Source: Alkalihalobacillus deserti
Lineage (GTDB): Bacteria > Bacillota > Bacilli > Bacillales > Bacillaceae_D
Assembly (NCBI RefSeq): GCF_020734105.1
Contig: NZ_JAJAFR010000015.1
Location: 29,196 to 93,195, forward strand
Length of the DNA stretch: 64,000 nt
Direction: 5' to 3'
The number at the start of each line of letters is the position of its first letter. Position 1 is the first letter of the stretch. The notes under the pieces are model-generated. The model saw only the letters and a list, made by a program, of their open reading frames with translations. It did not search any database and was not told where the DNA came from. Shown here piece by piece: positions 8,555 to 16,686 of this stretch. The translations under genes were made by a program, and so were the position numbers.

Positions 8555-8670
8555 TGCCTCCTTGCCCTTATCGATGGAGGCACTCGATTACGCTGTGGGT
8601 TCGACTGAACCTTAGACGCATTTTGTCGTCAGTGGTGTGATGTGAGGAGGGGTTGGATGCCTCTTTTTTT
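8555..8670 (+). ncRNA. Structured RNA with competing stems, ending in a terminator
   Basis: TGCCTCC (8555-8561) pairs with GGAGGCA (8576-8582). The same GAGGCA can instead pair with TGCCTC at 8658-8663, which is followed by seven T. GGTTC/GAACC (8598-8609 region) forms an inner hairpin. The first pairing would free the 3' arm, while the second would close a stem ahead of the T-run, so the arrangement resembles an antiterminator/terminator switch. It follows the 47-aa ORF by 24 bases. No known class is recognised. Confidence 0.4.
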
Positions 8671-8694
8671 AAATAAACAAAAGAAACAACTTAG

Positions 8695-8752
8695 AACCTT
8701 AAGCTATCGGTCTTACCTTAATTAAAAAAGATTAGTAGCTTAAGGTTTTAAT
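8695..8752 (+). terminator. 12-bp terminator-like hairpin before galU
   Basis: AACCTTAAGCTA (8695-8706) and TAGCTTAAGGTT (8736-8747) are perfectly complementary, followed by TTTTAATAAT. It ends 40 bases before the galU start, so it either isolates galU from upstream transcription or acts as an attenuator. Confidence 0.65.
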
Positions 8753-8792
8753 AATAGATAAAGACATATAAGAATTCACTGGAGGTTTCACC

Positions 8793-9680
8793 GTGTATAG
8801 AAAAGTACGTAAAGCGATTATCCCAGCAGCGGGATTAGGAACTAGATTCCTCCCGGCAACCAAAGCGATGCCAAAAGAAATGCTACCAATTGTTGATAAA
8901 CCAACCATACAATATATTATCGAAGAGGCGATTGCTGCAGGAATTGAAGATATCATTATTGTCACTGGTAAAGGAAAACGTGCAATTGAGGATCATTTTG
9001 ATCATGCGTTTGAATTAGAGCAAAATCTAATTGAAAAAGAAAAATTCGCCCTTCTTGATAAAGTACAAGCTGCTTCAAAAGTTGATATTCATTATATTCG
9101 TCAGAAAGAGCCTAAGGGATTAGGTCATGCCGTTTGGTGTGCACGTAAGTTTATCGGGGATGAACCGTTTGCCGTTTTACTTGGTGATGATATTGTGGAG
9201 GCAAGTACACCTTGTACGAAGCAATTAATTGATGTTTACAATGAAACTGGCTCTTCTGTTATAGGAGTTCAAACCGTAGCAGACGATCAAACACATCGGT
9301 ATGGGATTGTTGATCCAATTTCACAAGATGGTAGAACGTATCAAGTGAGTAACTTTGTTGAGAAGCCAGCACAAGGCACAGCTCCTTCTAACTTAGCAAT
9401 CATGGGCCGTTACTTATTAACACCTGAAATCTTTGGGTTGTTAGAAAACCAAGAAACGGGTGCAGGTGGAGAAATTCAGTTAACAGATGCGATTCAAAAG
9501 TTAAATGAAATACAGTCTGTTTATGCTTATGATTTTGAAGGGGAACGTTTTGATGTTGGGGAGAAGTTAGGTTTTGTGTTGACGACGTTAAAGTTTGCTT
9601 TGAAAAATGAAGAGTTAAGAGAGCCGTTGTTAAGTGAAATAGAAGAGCTTCTTAATAAGAATAAGATTGTGTTGAAATAG
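8793..9680 (+). CDS. galU: UTP-glucose-1-phosphate uridylyltransferase
   Basis: A 295-residue cytosolic nucleotidyltransferase. [20 protein letters not shown] is the nucleotide-binding signature, followed by [32 protein letters not shown], and [21 protein letters not shown]. It makes UDP-glucose from UTP and Glc-1-P, the precursor for UDP-glucuronate through the dehydrogenase at 30039 and for teichoic or exopolysaccharide glucose. The start is GTG 8793 after GGAGG. B. subtilis GtaB is the close functional equivalent (also called galU). A terminator hairpin follows. Confidence 0.95.
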   Translation: MYRKVRKAIIPAAGLGTRFLPATKAMPKEMLPIVDKPTIQYIIEEAIAAGIEDIIIVTGKGKRAIEDHFDHAFELEQNLIEKEKFALLDKVQAASKVDIHYIRQKEPKGLGHAVWCARKFIGDEPFAVLLGDDIVEASTPCTKQLIDVYNETGSSVIGVQTVADDQTHRYGIVDPISQDGRTYQVSNFVEKPAQGTAPSNLAIMGRYLLTPEIFGLLENQETGAGGEIQLTDAIQKLNEIQSVYAYDFEGERFDVGEKLGFVLTTLKFALKNEELREPLLSEIEELLNKNKIVLK

Positions 9681-9692
9681 TGCTTTATTTAA

Positions 9693-9720
9693 AAGAAGGG
9701 ATTTGATATCCCTTCTTGGT
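9693..9720 (+). terminator. Hairpin after galU
   Basis: AAGAAGGGAT (9693-9702) and ATCCCTTCTT (9708-9717) pair perfectly with a 5-base loop; the T-tract after it is weak (GGTTGGTTTT). Confidence 0.6.
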
Positions 9721-9761
9721 TGGTTTTAATACCTTTAAAAGATTTATGAAAGATTTTCGAA

Positions 9762-9857
9762 GAAGGGCAATGGCTCCGCACGTTGCGCGCCTGTTATGAG
9801 AAACCCACTCATAACAGGCTTAAAAGAAAGCAACGGCTACACTCATTGCTTCAAGGC
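9762..9857 (+). ncRNA. EAR-like (eps-associated) antitermination RNA
   Basis: Three nested stems are visible: GCAATG (9767-9772) with CATTGC (9844-9849); CGTTGC (9781-9786) with GCAACG (9830-9835); and the perfect 12-bp GCCTGTTATGAG (9789-9800) with CTCATAACAGGC (9808-9819). Unpaired linkers such as GGCTCCGCA and GGCTACACT sit between them, and GGCAAC at 9855 could pair back to GTTGC. Placement immediately upstream of an epsC-type gene in an EPS operon, together with this compact architecture, matches the EAR element, which lets polymerase read through terminators in Bacillales polysaccharide operons. A terminator hairpin follows directly. Identity to the family model was not computed. Confidence 0.72.
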
Positions 9858-9890
9858 AACTAAAAAGGTGTAAACCGACCTTTTTTAGTT
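9858..9890 (+). terminator. Terminator-like hairpin just before the epsC-type gene
   Basis: AACTAAAAAGGT (9858-9869) pairs with ACCTTTTTTAGTT (9878-9890) around GTAAACCG. It lies between the EAR-like RNA and the start codon at 9913, a natural target for antitermination. Confidence 0.6.
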
Positions 9891-9912
9891 ACCTTAGAAA
9901 GGGGAACAATTT

Positions 9913-11733
9913 ATGTCATATCGCAAACGTATAGCTGCTCTTGTTACAGTTGATTCGCTTATTGTGTTAACGGCCATTTTTATTAGTCATTTTTTATTAA
10001 TCCCTTTAGCAAATCCTTTTACTATTGTCTTACTTGTTAGTGCTATCACTTTGTTAGTTAGTCATCATTTTTTTGCTTATAAATATCACCTCTATAAAAA
10101 GGTTTGGCAATATGCGAGCATTTCTGAACTAACGGGAATCTTCAAAGCTGTTACGTTTTCGGTTGCGGTAGCAGGTGCCGTTCAGCTGATTTTCTTTCAA
10201 GAGATTGCCTTACGAACATTAGCGATCACTTGGATGATGCACATTCTTTTTATTGGTGGTTCACGTTTTTCATGGAGACTTTATAGAGATTATTACATCA
10301 AACCAGCATTATACAAAAAAAATACGCTGATTATCGGTGCTGGAGCAGGTGGAACAATGGTTGCTAGACAACTCCAACAAAGTCAAGAATCTGAATTAAG
10401 TCCAGTTGCCTTTGTGGATGATGATTTCACAAAACAACATTTAGAATTACTAAACCTGCCAGTTGTTGGTGGGATAGAAGAAATAGAGGTAACCGTTAAA
10501 AAGTTAGAAATTGAGCAGATCATTATAGCAATCCCTTCCCTTTCTAGAAAAGAGCTAAACACAATTTTTCAAGAATGTTCAAAAACAAAAGCAAAAACAC
10601 AAATCCTCCCTAGTATTGAGGATATTATGTCAGGGAAAGTATCGGTTACTCAGTTTCAAGATGTAGAAGTAGAAGACTTACTCGGACGAGATCCAGTCGA
10701 GCTCGACATTGATGGAATTGCAGAGTATATCAAAGGCAAAACCGTGCTTGTTACCGGTGCTGGTGGATCAATTGGTTCGGAAATTTGTCGTCAAATTTCT
10801 ATTTTTTCTCCGAAAGAGCTTGTTTTACTTGGACATGGGGAGAATAGCATTTATTCGATTGAGATGGAGTTGAGACGAACGGCACCAGAGTTGAATATAT
10901 CGACTGAGATTGCCGATGTTCAGGATCGAGAGAAGATGTTATCGATTATGACTAATCGCAAGCCGCATGTTGTCTTTCATGCAGCTGCTCATAAACACGT
11001 GCCTTTAATGGAGCGTAATCCAGAAGAAGCTGTTAAGAATAATGTGATTGGAACGAAGAATGTGGCTGAAGCTGCGGATGCAGCGAAGGTCAATACCTTT
11101 GTGATGGTTTCGACAGATAAGGCGGTTAACCCTACAAGTGTAATGGGGGCAACGAAGCGGATTGCTGAGATGGTTGTACAGCATATGGATATGGTTAGCG
11201 ATACTAGATTTGTGGCAGTAAGATTTGGGAATGTGCTTGGAAGTCGTGGTAGTGTGATTCCGCTCTTTAAGCAGCAGATTCAAAATGGTGGGCCTGTGAC
11301 GGTTACGCATCCGGATATGGTTCGTTACTTTATGACGATTCCGGAAGCTTCAAGACTTGTGTTGCAAGCGGGGGCGCTTGCTGAAGGTGGAGAGGTATTT
11401 GTGCTTGATATGGGGGAGCCGGTTAAGATTGTGGATTTGGCGAGAAACCTTATTAAGTTGTCTGGTTATACGGAGGATGAGATTCCGATTCGTTTTACGG
11501 GGATGAGACCTGGGGAGAAGATGTTTGAGGAGTTGCTTGGGGAGGATGAAGTGCATAATGAGCAGGTTTATCCGAAGATTTACCGGGGGAAGACGCCGGA
11601 GGTTAATATTAATGTGACTTATGAGTTGGTCGAGCGTTTTGGTGGACAGGATCGGGAAGCGCTTCGGCAGGAGTTGTTGGATATTGCTAATTTTCGGGTT
11701 GGTGGGTTGAGGGTTTTGAGTGGGGTTAAATAG
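9913..11733 (+). CDS. Membrane UDP-sugar 4,6-dehydratase (EpsC/CapD/WbpM type)
   Basis: A 606-residue protein. Four or five transmembrane helices occupy residues 8-125. A CoA-binding-like Rossmann region follows (LIIGAGAGGTMVARQL at about 138), then a C-terminal SDR dehydratase domain beginning KGKTVLVTGAGGSIGSEICRQ near 273. VFHAAAHKHVPLMERNPEEAVKNNV and STDKAVNPTSVMGATKR are hallmark motifs of the long-chain UDP-GlcNAc 4,6-dehydratases, in which a Met-Gly-Ala-Thr-Lys element replaces the usual Tyr-X3-Lys. The product would be UDP-4-keto-6-deoxy-GlcNAc for the aminotransferase at 12909. Preceded by the EAR-like RNA, as epsC is in B. subtilis. Confidence 0.92.
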   Translation: MSYRKRIAALVTVDSLIVLTAIFISHFLLIPLANPFTIVLLVSAITLLVSHHFFAYKYHLYKKVWQYASISELTGIFKAVTFSVAVAGAVQLIFFQEIALRTLAITWMMHILFIGGSRFSWRLYRDYYIKPALYKKNTLIIGAGAGGTMVARQLQQSQESELSPVAFVDDDFTKQHLELLNLPVVGGIEEIEVTVKKLEIEQIIIAIPSLSRKELNTIFQECSKTKAKTQILPSIEDIMSGKVSVTQFQDVEVEDLLGRDPVELDIDGIAEYIKGKTVLVTGAGGSIGSEICRQISIFSPKELVLLGHGENSIYSIEMELRRTAPELNISTEIADVQDREKMLSIMTNRKPHVVFHAAAHKHVPLMERNPEEAVKNNVIGTKNVAEAADAAKVNTFVMVSTDKAVNPTSVMGATKRIAEMVVQHMDMVSDTRFVAVRFGNVLGSRGSVIPLFKQQIQNGGPVTVTHPDMVRYFMTIPEASRLVLQAGALAEGGEVFVLDMGEPVKIVDLARNLIKLSGYTEDEIPIRFTGMRPGEKMFEELLGEDEVHNEQVYPKIYRGKTPEVNINVTYELVERFGGQDREALRQELLDIANFRVGGLRVLSGVK

Positions 11734-11785
11734 AGTAGTGGGCAATTTTTGTTAAAGTATATTTGATTTTGAGATGGCTTAAGGT

Positions 11786-11820
11786 AAAAGAAGGAAAGAT
11801 ACGTGATTTCCTTCTTTTTA
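11786..11820 (+). terminator. Rho-independent terminator
   Basis: AAAAGAAGGAAA (11786-11797) and TTTCCTTCTTTT (11807-11818) form a 12-bp stem with a T-rich end. Confidence 0.8.
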
Positions 11821-11960
11821 TATGTCTGGGGTTAACAAAGAATACAGATTGTTGTTTCATATAGGTTAAAAAGTACAGGTGAAAATGGGCTACATCATTA
11901 CAACTAAGAACCGTCAGTTTGCTAAGGCCCTTAATCTACTTTTAAAGGTGGTTATTGGCA

Positions 11961-12341
11961 ATGGACAGACTTACTATTATTAAGTACACTGACATCTTAA
12001 GTAAAAGACTTAGTGATAAAGGTCTTACTTTAATTGAAGTTTTGTTGGTTGTTCTCATCTTGGGAATACTTGCTGCAATTGTTGTTCCAACATTTTTCGG
12101 GTTGGTTGAAAAAGCGGAGCAGGATGTTTGTGATGTGAATGTGATCCAGCTGGAAAGAATGTACGAATCTTATCTGGTTTTGGAGAATATTGACCATTCA
12201 GATGTTGTTTTTACTCAATATTTGCTGGATTATGGTGAAAATATATGTGATGATTGTGATCTATCCTATGTTGATGGGAAAGTTATATGTAATGTGCAGT
12301 CAAGTGATGAAGATGAAGATGAAGGGGTTCCGTTTTTTTGA
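11961..12341 (+). CDS. ComGC-like pseudopilin (class 3 signal)
   Basis: A 126-residue protein with a charged head (SKRLSDKG) followed by LTLIEVLLVVLILGILAAIV: a prepilin-peptidase site with Glu at +5 and a single hydrophobic helix, as in ComGC and type II secretion pseudopilins. The globular part is short and acidic, has four Cys (two as CDDC, one in DVCD, one in VICN) that could form disulfides, and ends in an Asp/Glu-rich tail. ATG 11961 is preferred over the TTG two codons earlier because AAAGGTGG is well spaced from it. No assembly ATPase, platform or prepilin peptidase gene is present nearby, so it must depend on machinery encoded elsewhere. It is an unusual passenger in an EPS cluster. 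Confidence 0.78.
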   Translation: MDRLTIIKYTDILSKRLSDKGLTLIEVLLVVLILGILAAIVVPTFFGLVEKAEQDVCDVNVIQLERMYESYLVLENIDHSDVVFTQYLLDYGENICDDCDLSYVDGKVICNVQSSDEDEDEGVPFF

Positions 12342-12366
12342 TTGATGATGTTTATTTTAGGTGAAT

Positions 12367-12809
12367 GATTGAATGGGGAGTGGGGAAGTCAGAATGGTGA
12401 GTAGATGACCACTATATGTTGTGTGATTTTTAGTGGAAAATCAATAAAAGATACAATATATGGATTGTATCTAATGTACATACTTGCCTTGGGGTCACTA
12501 TGGAGTAGATAAAAAGGTCATTTGTAAAAATATAGGTGCTAAAAACGTTGATTTGACGGGCTTTTTGAGTGTGAATATTCTGAAAGTTGATTGAATGTAC
12601 ATTAGGAACTGACTATCGTGAATAGATGACATGCTGAAAGCCTTGTGGGATAAGGGTTTTAGACGTTTTTAGTGAGAATTATAGATTGATTGAATGGTAT
12701 ATATAATAGGAAGAAACTCGGTTAAGGTTGGTTTTGAAGTGAATATCTATTTCGTATTTGTTAGGTAGATTGAATAGATATTACGAGGTGGGTATTGATA
12801 ATAGATGGG
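12367..12809. repeat. Imperfect 42-bp repeats in a 567-base non-coding gap
   Basis: GATTGAAT followed 26-27 bases later by TAGATGAC or TAGATGGG occurs at 12367-12409, 12589-12630 and 12768-12809; a fourth GATTGAAT (12688) lacks the second half. The gap also contains AGATACAAT/ATTGTATCT (12450-12473) and AATATCTATT/AATAGATATT (12742-12782) hairpins. There is no reading frame with a ribosome site. The sequence is AT-rich and unlike the genes on either side. Confidence 0.5.
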
Positions 12810-12908
12810 TTTGGTAGGTTAGTAGTTAGTTGGAAAGTCTTCTAGTTAAGTACTAAGTTACTAAATGTATATGAAACCTAATCTTTCGATAAAGTGAGGA
12901 AAACTAAG

Positions 12909-14141
12909 ATGAATGACACTAAAGTTAGAAATATCCCTTTCTCTCCGCCGGACATTACAGATGCGGAAATTGAAGAAGTCATAAAAGCATTAAAGTCTGG
13001 ATGGATTACAACTGGACCTAGAACAAAAGAATTTGAAAAGAGAATAGCTGAATATGTCGGAACGAATAAAGCTGTTTGTTTAAATTCAGCTACAGCAGCG
13101 ATGGAACTTACTTTACGCATTTTAGGAATTGGACCGGGTGATGAAGTAATAACATCAGCCTATACTTACACGGCGTCTGCTTCAATTATAGATCATGTAG
13201 GTGCCAAAATAGTACTAGTTGATACCGCACCAGACTCCTTTGAAATGGACTATTCAAAGCTTGCAGACGCGATCACAGAGAAGACGAAGGCTATAATTCC
13301 TGTAGATATTGCTGGGAAGATGTGTGATTACGATGAAATTTATAAAATAGTTGAAAATAAAAAAGAACTATTTAAAGCAAAAAATGACCTTCAAAAGTTA
13401 TTTAATAGAGTAATAGTAATGACTGATGCAGCCCATGCTTTTGGAGCTGAAAGAAAAGGTTTAAAATGTGGGCAAGTAGCAGACTTTACCTGCTTTTCTT
13501 TTCATGCGGTAAAGAATTTGACAACTGCTGAAGGTGGAGCAGTTGTGTGGCAAAGTATTGAAGGTCTAGATGAGGAATGGCTATATAAACAGTATATGCT
13601 CTATAGTTTGCATGGGCAATCGAAAGATGCACTAGCGAAAACGAAAATAGGTGCATGGGAATATGACATTGTATATCCAGCTTATAAATGTAATATGACT
13701 GATGTAATGGCTGGTATTGGTTTAATTCAGTTAAATAGATATGAAGATTTGATGAATAGACGTAGAGAAATTATTGAGATGTATGATAAAGCACTTTTAC
13801 CATTAGGTATTAAAACCATACAGCATTATGCTCATGACTATTCCTCATCAGGGCATCTTTATTTGGCGAGGATTCCCGGAATAGGAGAAGCTGAAAGAAA
13901 TGAAATAATTTATATTTTAGCTGAAGCAGGAGTGGCAAGTAATGTTCACTATAAACCACTTCCGATGTTTACGGCTTATAAAAATTTAGGGTTTGATATT
14001 AAAAACTATCCAAATGCTTATGGTATGTATGAAAATGAGATTACACTTCCCTTAAATACTATAATGAGTGATGAAGATGTTGAGTATGTAATTGAAAAAT
14101 TGAAGGAAATTGTAGTAGGAGATTTAAAAGTTTATAAATGA
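12909..14141 (+). CDS. DegT/DnrJ/EryC1 aminotransferase (nucleotide-sugar, EpsN/PglE-like)
   Basis: A 410-residue PLP-dependent enzyme. ATG 12909 is chosen because GTGAGG sits nine bases upstream; an in-frame GTG overlaps that site. LNSATAAMELTLRILGIGPGDEVI, TSAYTYTASAS and DAAHAFGA are family motifs, and the PLP Lys is in FSFHAVKNLTTAEGG. It probably transfers an amino group from glutamate to the 4-keto sugar made by the EpsC-type dehydratase, giving a 4-amino-4,6-dideoxy sugar nucleotide. Its neighbours, a priming transferase and a GNAT acetyltransferase, fit a bacillosamine-like pathway. The exact sugar stereochemistry cannot be read from the sequence. Confidence 0.88.
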   Translation: MNDTKVRNIPFSPPDITDAEIEEVIKALKSGWITTGPRTKEFEKRIAEYVGTNKAVCLNSATAAMELTLRILGIGPGDEVITSAYTYTASASIIDHVGAKIVLVDTAPDSFEMDYSKLADAITEKTKAIIPVDIAGKMCDYDEIYKIVENKKELFKAKNDLQKLFNRVIVMTDAAHAFGAERKGLKCGQVADFTCFSFHAVKNLTTAEGGAVVWQSIEGLDEEWLYKQYMLYSLHGQSKDALAKTKIGAWEYDIVYPAYKCNMTDVMAGIGLIQLNRYEDLMNRRREIIEMYDKALLPLGIKTIQHYAHDYSSSGHLYLARIPGIGEAERNEIIYILAEAGVASNVHYKPLPMFTAYKNLGFDIKNYPNAYGMYENEITLPLNTIMSDEDVEYVIEKLKEIVVGDLKVYK

Positions 14142-14261
14142 TGTCAAAGTTTAAATGAACTCGAAATTATGGAAAATGAATACTAGTATTCAAATTAGGT
14201 GATTAGTGACTTTAAAACAAATTCATTCTATAAATAGTACAACCGAAAGTGAGCTGTAAAT

Positions 14262-14870
14262 ATGTATATAAAGTTATATAAGAGATTAATAGATATTCTT
14301 TTGTCAGTTTTCGGATTTATCCTCATTTCACCGCTTTTTTTGTTAGTAGCACTATTAATTCACTTCGAGGATAGAGGTCCTATTTTTTATAACGCTAACA
14401 GACTAGGTAGAAATGGTAAAGTATTCAAAATGTACAAATTCCGTTCTATGAAAAGTAATGCTCCTGATATAAGAAATGAAGATGGTTCTACTTTTAATTC
14501 TGAATGTGATATGAGAGTTACAAAAATAGGGAAGATTATTCGTAAGGCAAGCATTGATGAATTACCACAATTGTTGAATGTAATAAAAGGTGATATGAGT
14601 TTAATCGGACCAAGACCCGATTTACCTGAAGCTTTAAATATATATAGTGATGTGGAAAGGAAAAAATTAACTGTCAGACCAGGGATAACGGGGTATAACC
14701 AAGCTTATTATAGAAATTCAAACTCTCAAAGTGAAAAGTTTAAGAATGATATTTTTTATGTAGACAACATTTCATTTAACATGGATTTTAAAATATTATT
14801 TATAACTATTAAAAATGTTTTAGCACGGAAAAATATAAATAATGCAAAAAAACCAGTTGTAAAAAATTAA
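14262..14870 (+). CDS. Priming undecaprenyl-phosphate sugar-phosphate transferase (PglC/EpsL type)
   Basis: A short (202-residue) bacterial sugar transferase with only the catalytic module. It has one N-terminal re-entrant/membrane helix (residues 8-36), GPIFYNANRLGRNGKVFKMYKFRSM, the DELPQLLNVIKGDMSLIGPRP catalytic stretch, and VRPGITGYNQ. Enzymes of this length move a phospho-sugar (often N-acetylated bacillosamine) from UDP to undecaprenyl phosphate and so start each repeat unit. It sits directly after the aminotransferase and before a GNAT enzyme, consistent with an amino-dideoxy sugar as first residue. There is no strong Shine-Dalgarno (GAGC only). Confidence 0.93.
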   Translation: MYIKLYKRLIDILLSVFGFILISPLFLLVALLIHFEDRGPIFYNANRLGRNGKVFKMYKFRSMKSNAPDIRNEDGSTFNSECDMRVTKIGKIIRKASIDELPQLLNVIKGDMSLIGPRPDLPEALNIYSDVERKKLTVRPGITGYNQAYYRNSNSQSEKFKNDIFYVDNISFNMDFKILFITIKNVLARKNINNAKKPVVKN

Positions 14871-14921
14871 TATAAAATTCAATGTACTCGCTATGGAGAA
14901 TAATATATTGGAGATGTTTAT

Positions 14922-15437
14922 ATGATTGTTGGTGAAAAAGTTACACTAAGAGCGCTTAATCAAAAAGATTTTGAACAAATACTTGAATGGGTTAATAATC
15001 CAAAATTGAAGTATTTAACTGGCACACTTTATCCAGTTTCAGAAATTGAGCATGAAACATGGTTTAAGAACAAAATATTGGATAATAAAGGAAAAATATT
15101 CGGGATACAGGATAAGCCGAATAGCCAACTAATTGGTATTATAGGTTTAAAAAACATGGACTTTATTAATAGAAATACTGAGCTATATATTTATATAGGG
15201 GATGAAAATTATTGGGGAAAGGGGCTAGGAACAGAGGCTACTAGCTTAATAGCAAAATTTGTTTTTAATGAATTAAATTTTCATAGGATTTATTTATCGG
15301 TTTTTTCTTATAATGAACGAGCAATAAGTTCATATGAAAAAGCTGGTTTTAAAAAAGAGGGCGTTATGAAAGAAAGTCTTTTTAAATCTGGTACCTATCA
15401 TGATATTGTATTAATGGCATTAATTAACAAGGGGTAA
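14922..15437 (+). CDS. GNAT-family N-acetyltransferase (RimJ/RimL or PseH-like)
   Basis: A 171-residue GNAT enzyme: GEKVTLRALNQKDFEQILEW opening, DENYWGKGLGTEATSLI acetyl-CoA binding loop (the GxGxxT equivalent), and FSYNERAISSYEKAGFKKEG as the closing motif. GGAGA precedes the ATG. In this position it probably acetylates the 4-amino group of the nucleotide sugar, as PseH does; B. subtilis uses a left-handed beta-helix enzyme (EpsM) for the equivalent step. Protein N-terminal acetylation is the alternative role suggested by the RimJ/RimL resemblance. Confidence 0.87.
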   Translation: MIVGEKVTLRALNQKDFEQILEWVNNPKLKYLTGTLYPVSEIEHETWFKNKILDNKGKIFGIQDKPNSQLIGIIGLKNMDFINRNTELYIYIGDENYWGKGLGTEATSLIAKFVFNELNFHRIYLSVFSYNERAISSYEKAGFKKEGVMKESLFKSGTYHDIVLMALINKG

Positions 15438-15461
15438 TCTATACTAAAAAGGAGTTGTACA

Positions 15462-16682
15462 ATGGTAAATAAAAAAATTATGATTCTTGGAGCAAGTATA
15501 TTACAACTTCCTGCCATATTAAAATCTAAAAGCATGGGGTTACAAGTTATAGCTGTAGATATGGATAAAAATGCTATTGGGTTTAAACATTCAGATGTTT
15601 GTCTTAATATCAGTACGGTAGACATTCCTAAAGTGATTCAAGCCGCAAAAGAGTTTGAAATTAATGGTATTTTTACTCTTGCGAGTGATAAACCAATGCG
15701 TACGGTGGCGGCTGTATCAGAAGAATTAAATATAATTGGCATAAATAGAGAAACAGCTATTAATGTAACAAATAAAGCTGAAATGAGAAAAGTGTTGAGG
15801 GAAAAGGATGTTCCTGTACCTGCATTTTTTAAAATTGAAACATGGAGTGAATATATTAGCGCTGTTAAGAGTTTTAAAAACAGATTTATTGTAAAGCCTG
15901 CTGATAATTCGGGGAGTCGTGGGATATTTTTGATAGAAGATATTAATAACAAAGAGAATATTGCTTATGCATTCAATTATAGTAAAGAAAATTCTCATAG
16001 CGGTGAAATAGTAGTAGAAGAATTTATGAACGGGCGGGAGGTAAGTGTTGAAACTTTAAGTTTTGATGGGAACAATCATATTATTGCAATTACAGACAAA
16101 GTGACAACTGGTCCCCCTAAATTTGTAGAAATGGGACATTCTATACCTTCACAATTGTCTAATCAAACAAAAGCGGAAATAGAAAAAGTTGTTAGTGAAG
16201 CATTAAATGCTGTAGGACTTACAACTGGTCCTTCTCATACAGAAGTTATCATTACAGAAGACGGTCCTAAAATTGTAGAATTAGGTGCTAGGTTGGGAGG
16301 AGATAATATCACAACACATTTAGTACCTCTTTCAACAGGAGTAGATATGGTTAGGTGTTGTATTGAAATAGCAATGGGTAAAAAGCCATTTTTAAATAGT
16401 AGAGTTGAAATGGGTTCTGCAATACAATATTTTAACCAAGGTGAAGGTATAATACGAAATATTAAGGGACTTGATGATGCCAAGAAAATACCAGGTGTAG
16501 AGGAAATTTATTTCATGAAAAATATCAATGATAAAGTTGTTGAAATCTCTAGTAGTGTAGATAGATTAGGATATGTTATTGCAAAGGCAAATACAGCGAC
16601 TGAAGCAATAGATGTTTGTGAAAAAGCTAGAAAGAGGCTATACATTGATATACAAAAGCCTGAAATATATGAAAGGACTTGA
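15462..16682 (+). CDS. ATP-grasp ligase of the EPS cluster
   Basis: A 406-residue ATP-grasp enzyme. The pre-ATP-grasp Rossmann domain has KIMILGASILQLPAI at the start; the ATP-grasp fold has RFIVKPADNSGSRGI (lysine clamp and Gly-rich loop), EIVVEEFMNGREVSVET, and the Mg2+ loop PKIVELGARLGGDN. The family joins a carboxylate to an amine or thiol through an acyl phosphate. In a polysaccharide locus the likely substrate is an amino sugar or uronic acid to be linked to an amino acid, but the partner is unknown. AAAGGAG precedes the ATG. Carbamoyl-phosphate or purine roles are unlikely given context and length. Confidence 0.88.
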   Translation: MVNKKIMILGASILQLPAILKSKSMGLQVIAVDMDKNAIGFKHSDVCLNISTVDIPKVIQAAKEFEINGIFTLASDKPMRTVAAVSEELNIIGINRETAINVTNKAEMRKVLREKDVPVPAFFKIETWSEYISAVKSFKNRFIVKPADNSGSRGIFLIEDINNKENIAYAFNYSKENSHSGEIVVEEFMNGREVSVETLSFDGNNHIIAITDKVTTGPPKFVEMGHSIPSQLSNQTKAEIEKVVSEALNAVGLTTGPSHTEVIITEDGPKIVELGARLGGDNITTHLVPLSTGVDMVRCCIEIAMGKKPFLNSRVEMGSAIQYFNQGEGIIRNIKGLDDAKKIPGVEEIYFMKNINDKVVEISSSVDRLGYVIAKANTATEAIDVCEKARKRLYIDIQKPEIYERT

Positions 16683-16686
16683 ATAT

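Noticed and set aside
11885..11983. 32-codon ORF overlapping the pseudopilin start
   Set aside because: AGGTG is near its ATG, but the product has no family features and ends inside the next gene; it may only be a coupling leader.
12342..12908. Possible CRISPR array
   Set aside because: The GATTGAAT repeats are few, imperfect and spaced irregularly (about 222, 99 and 80 bases apart), and no cas gene is near.
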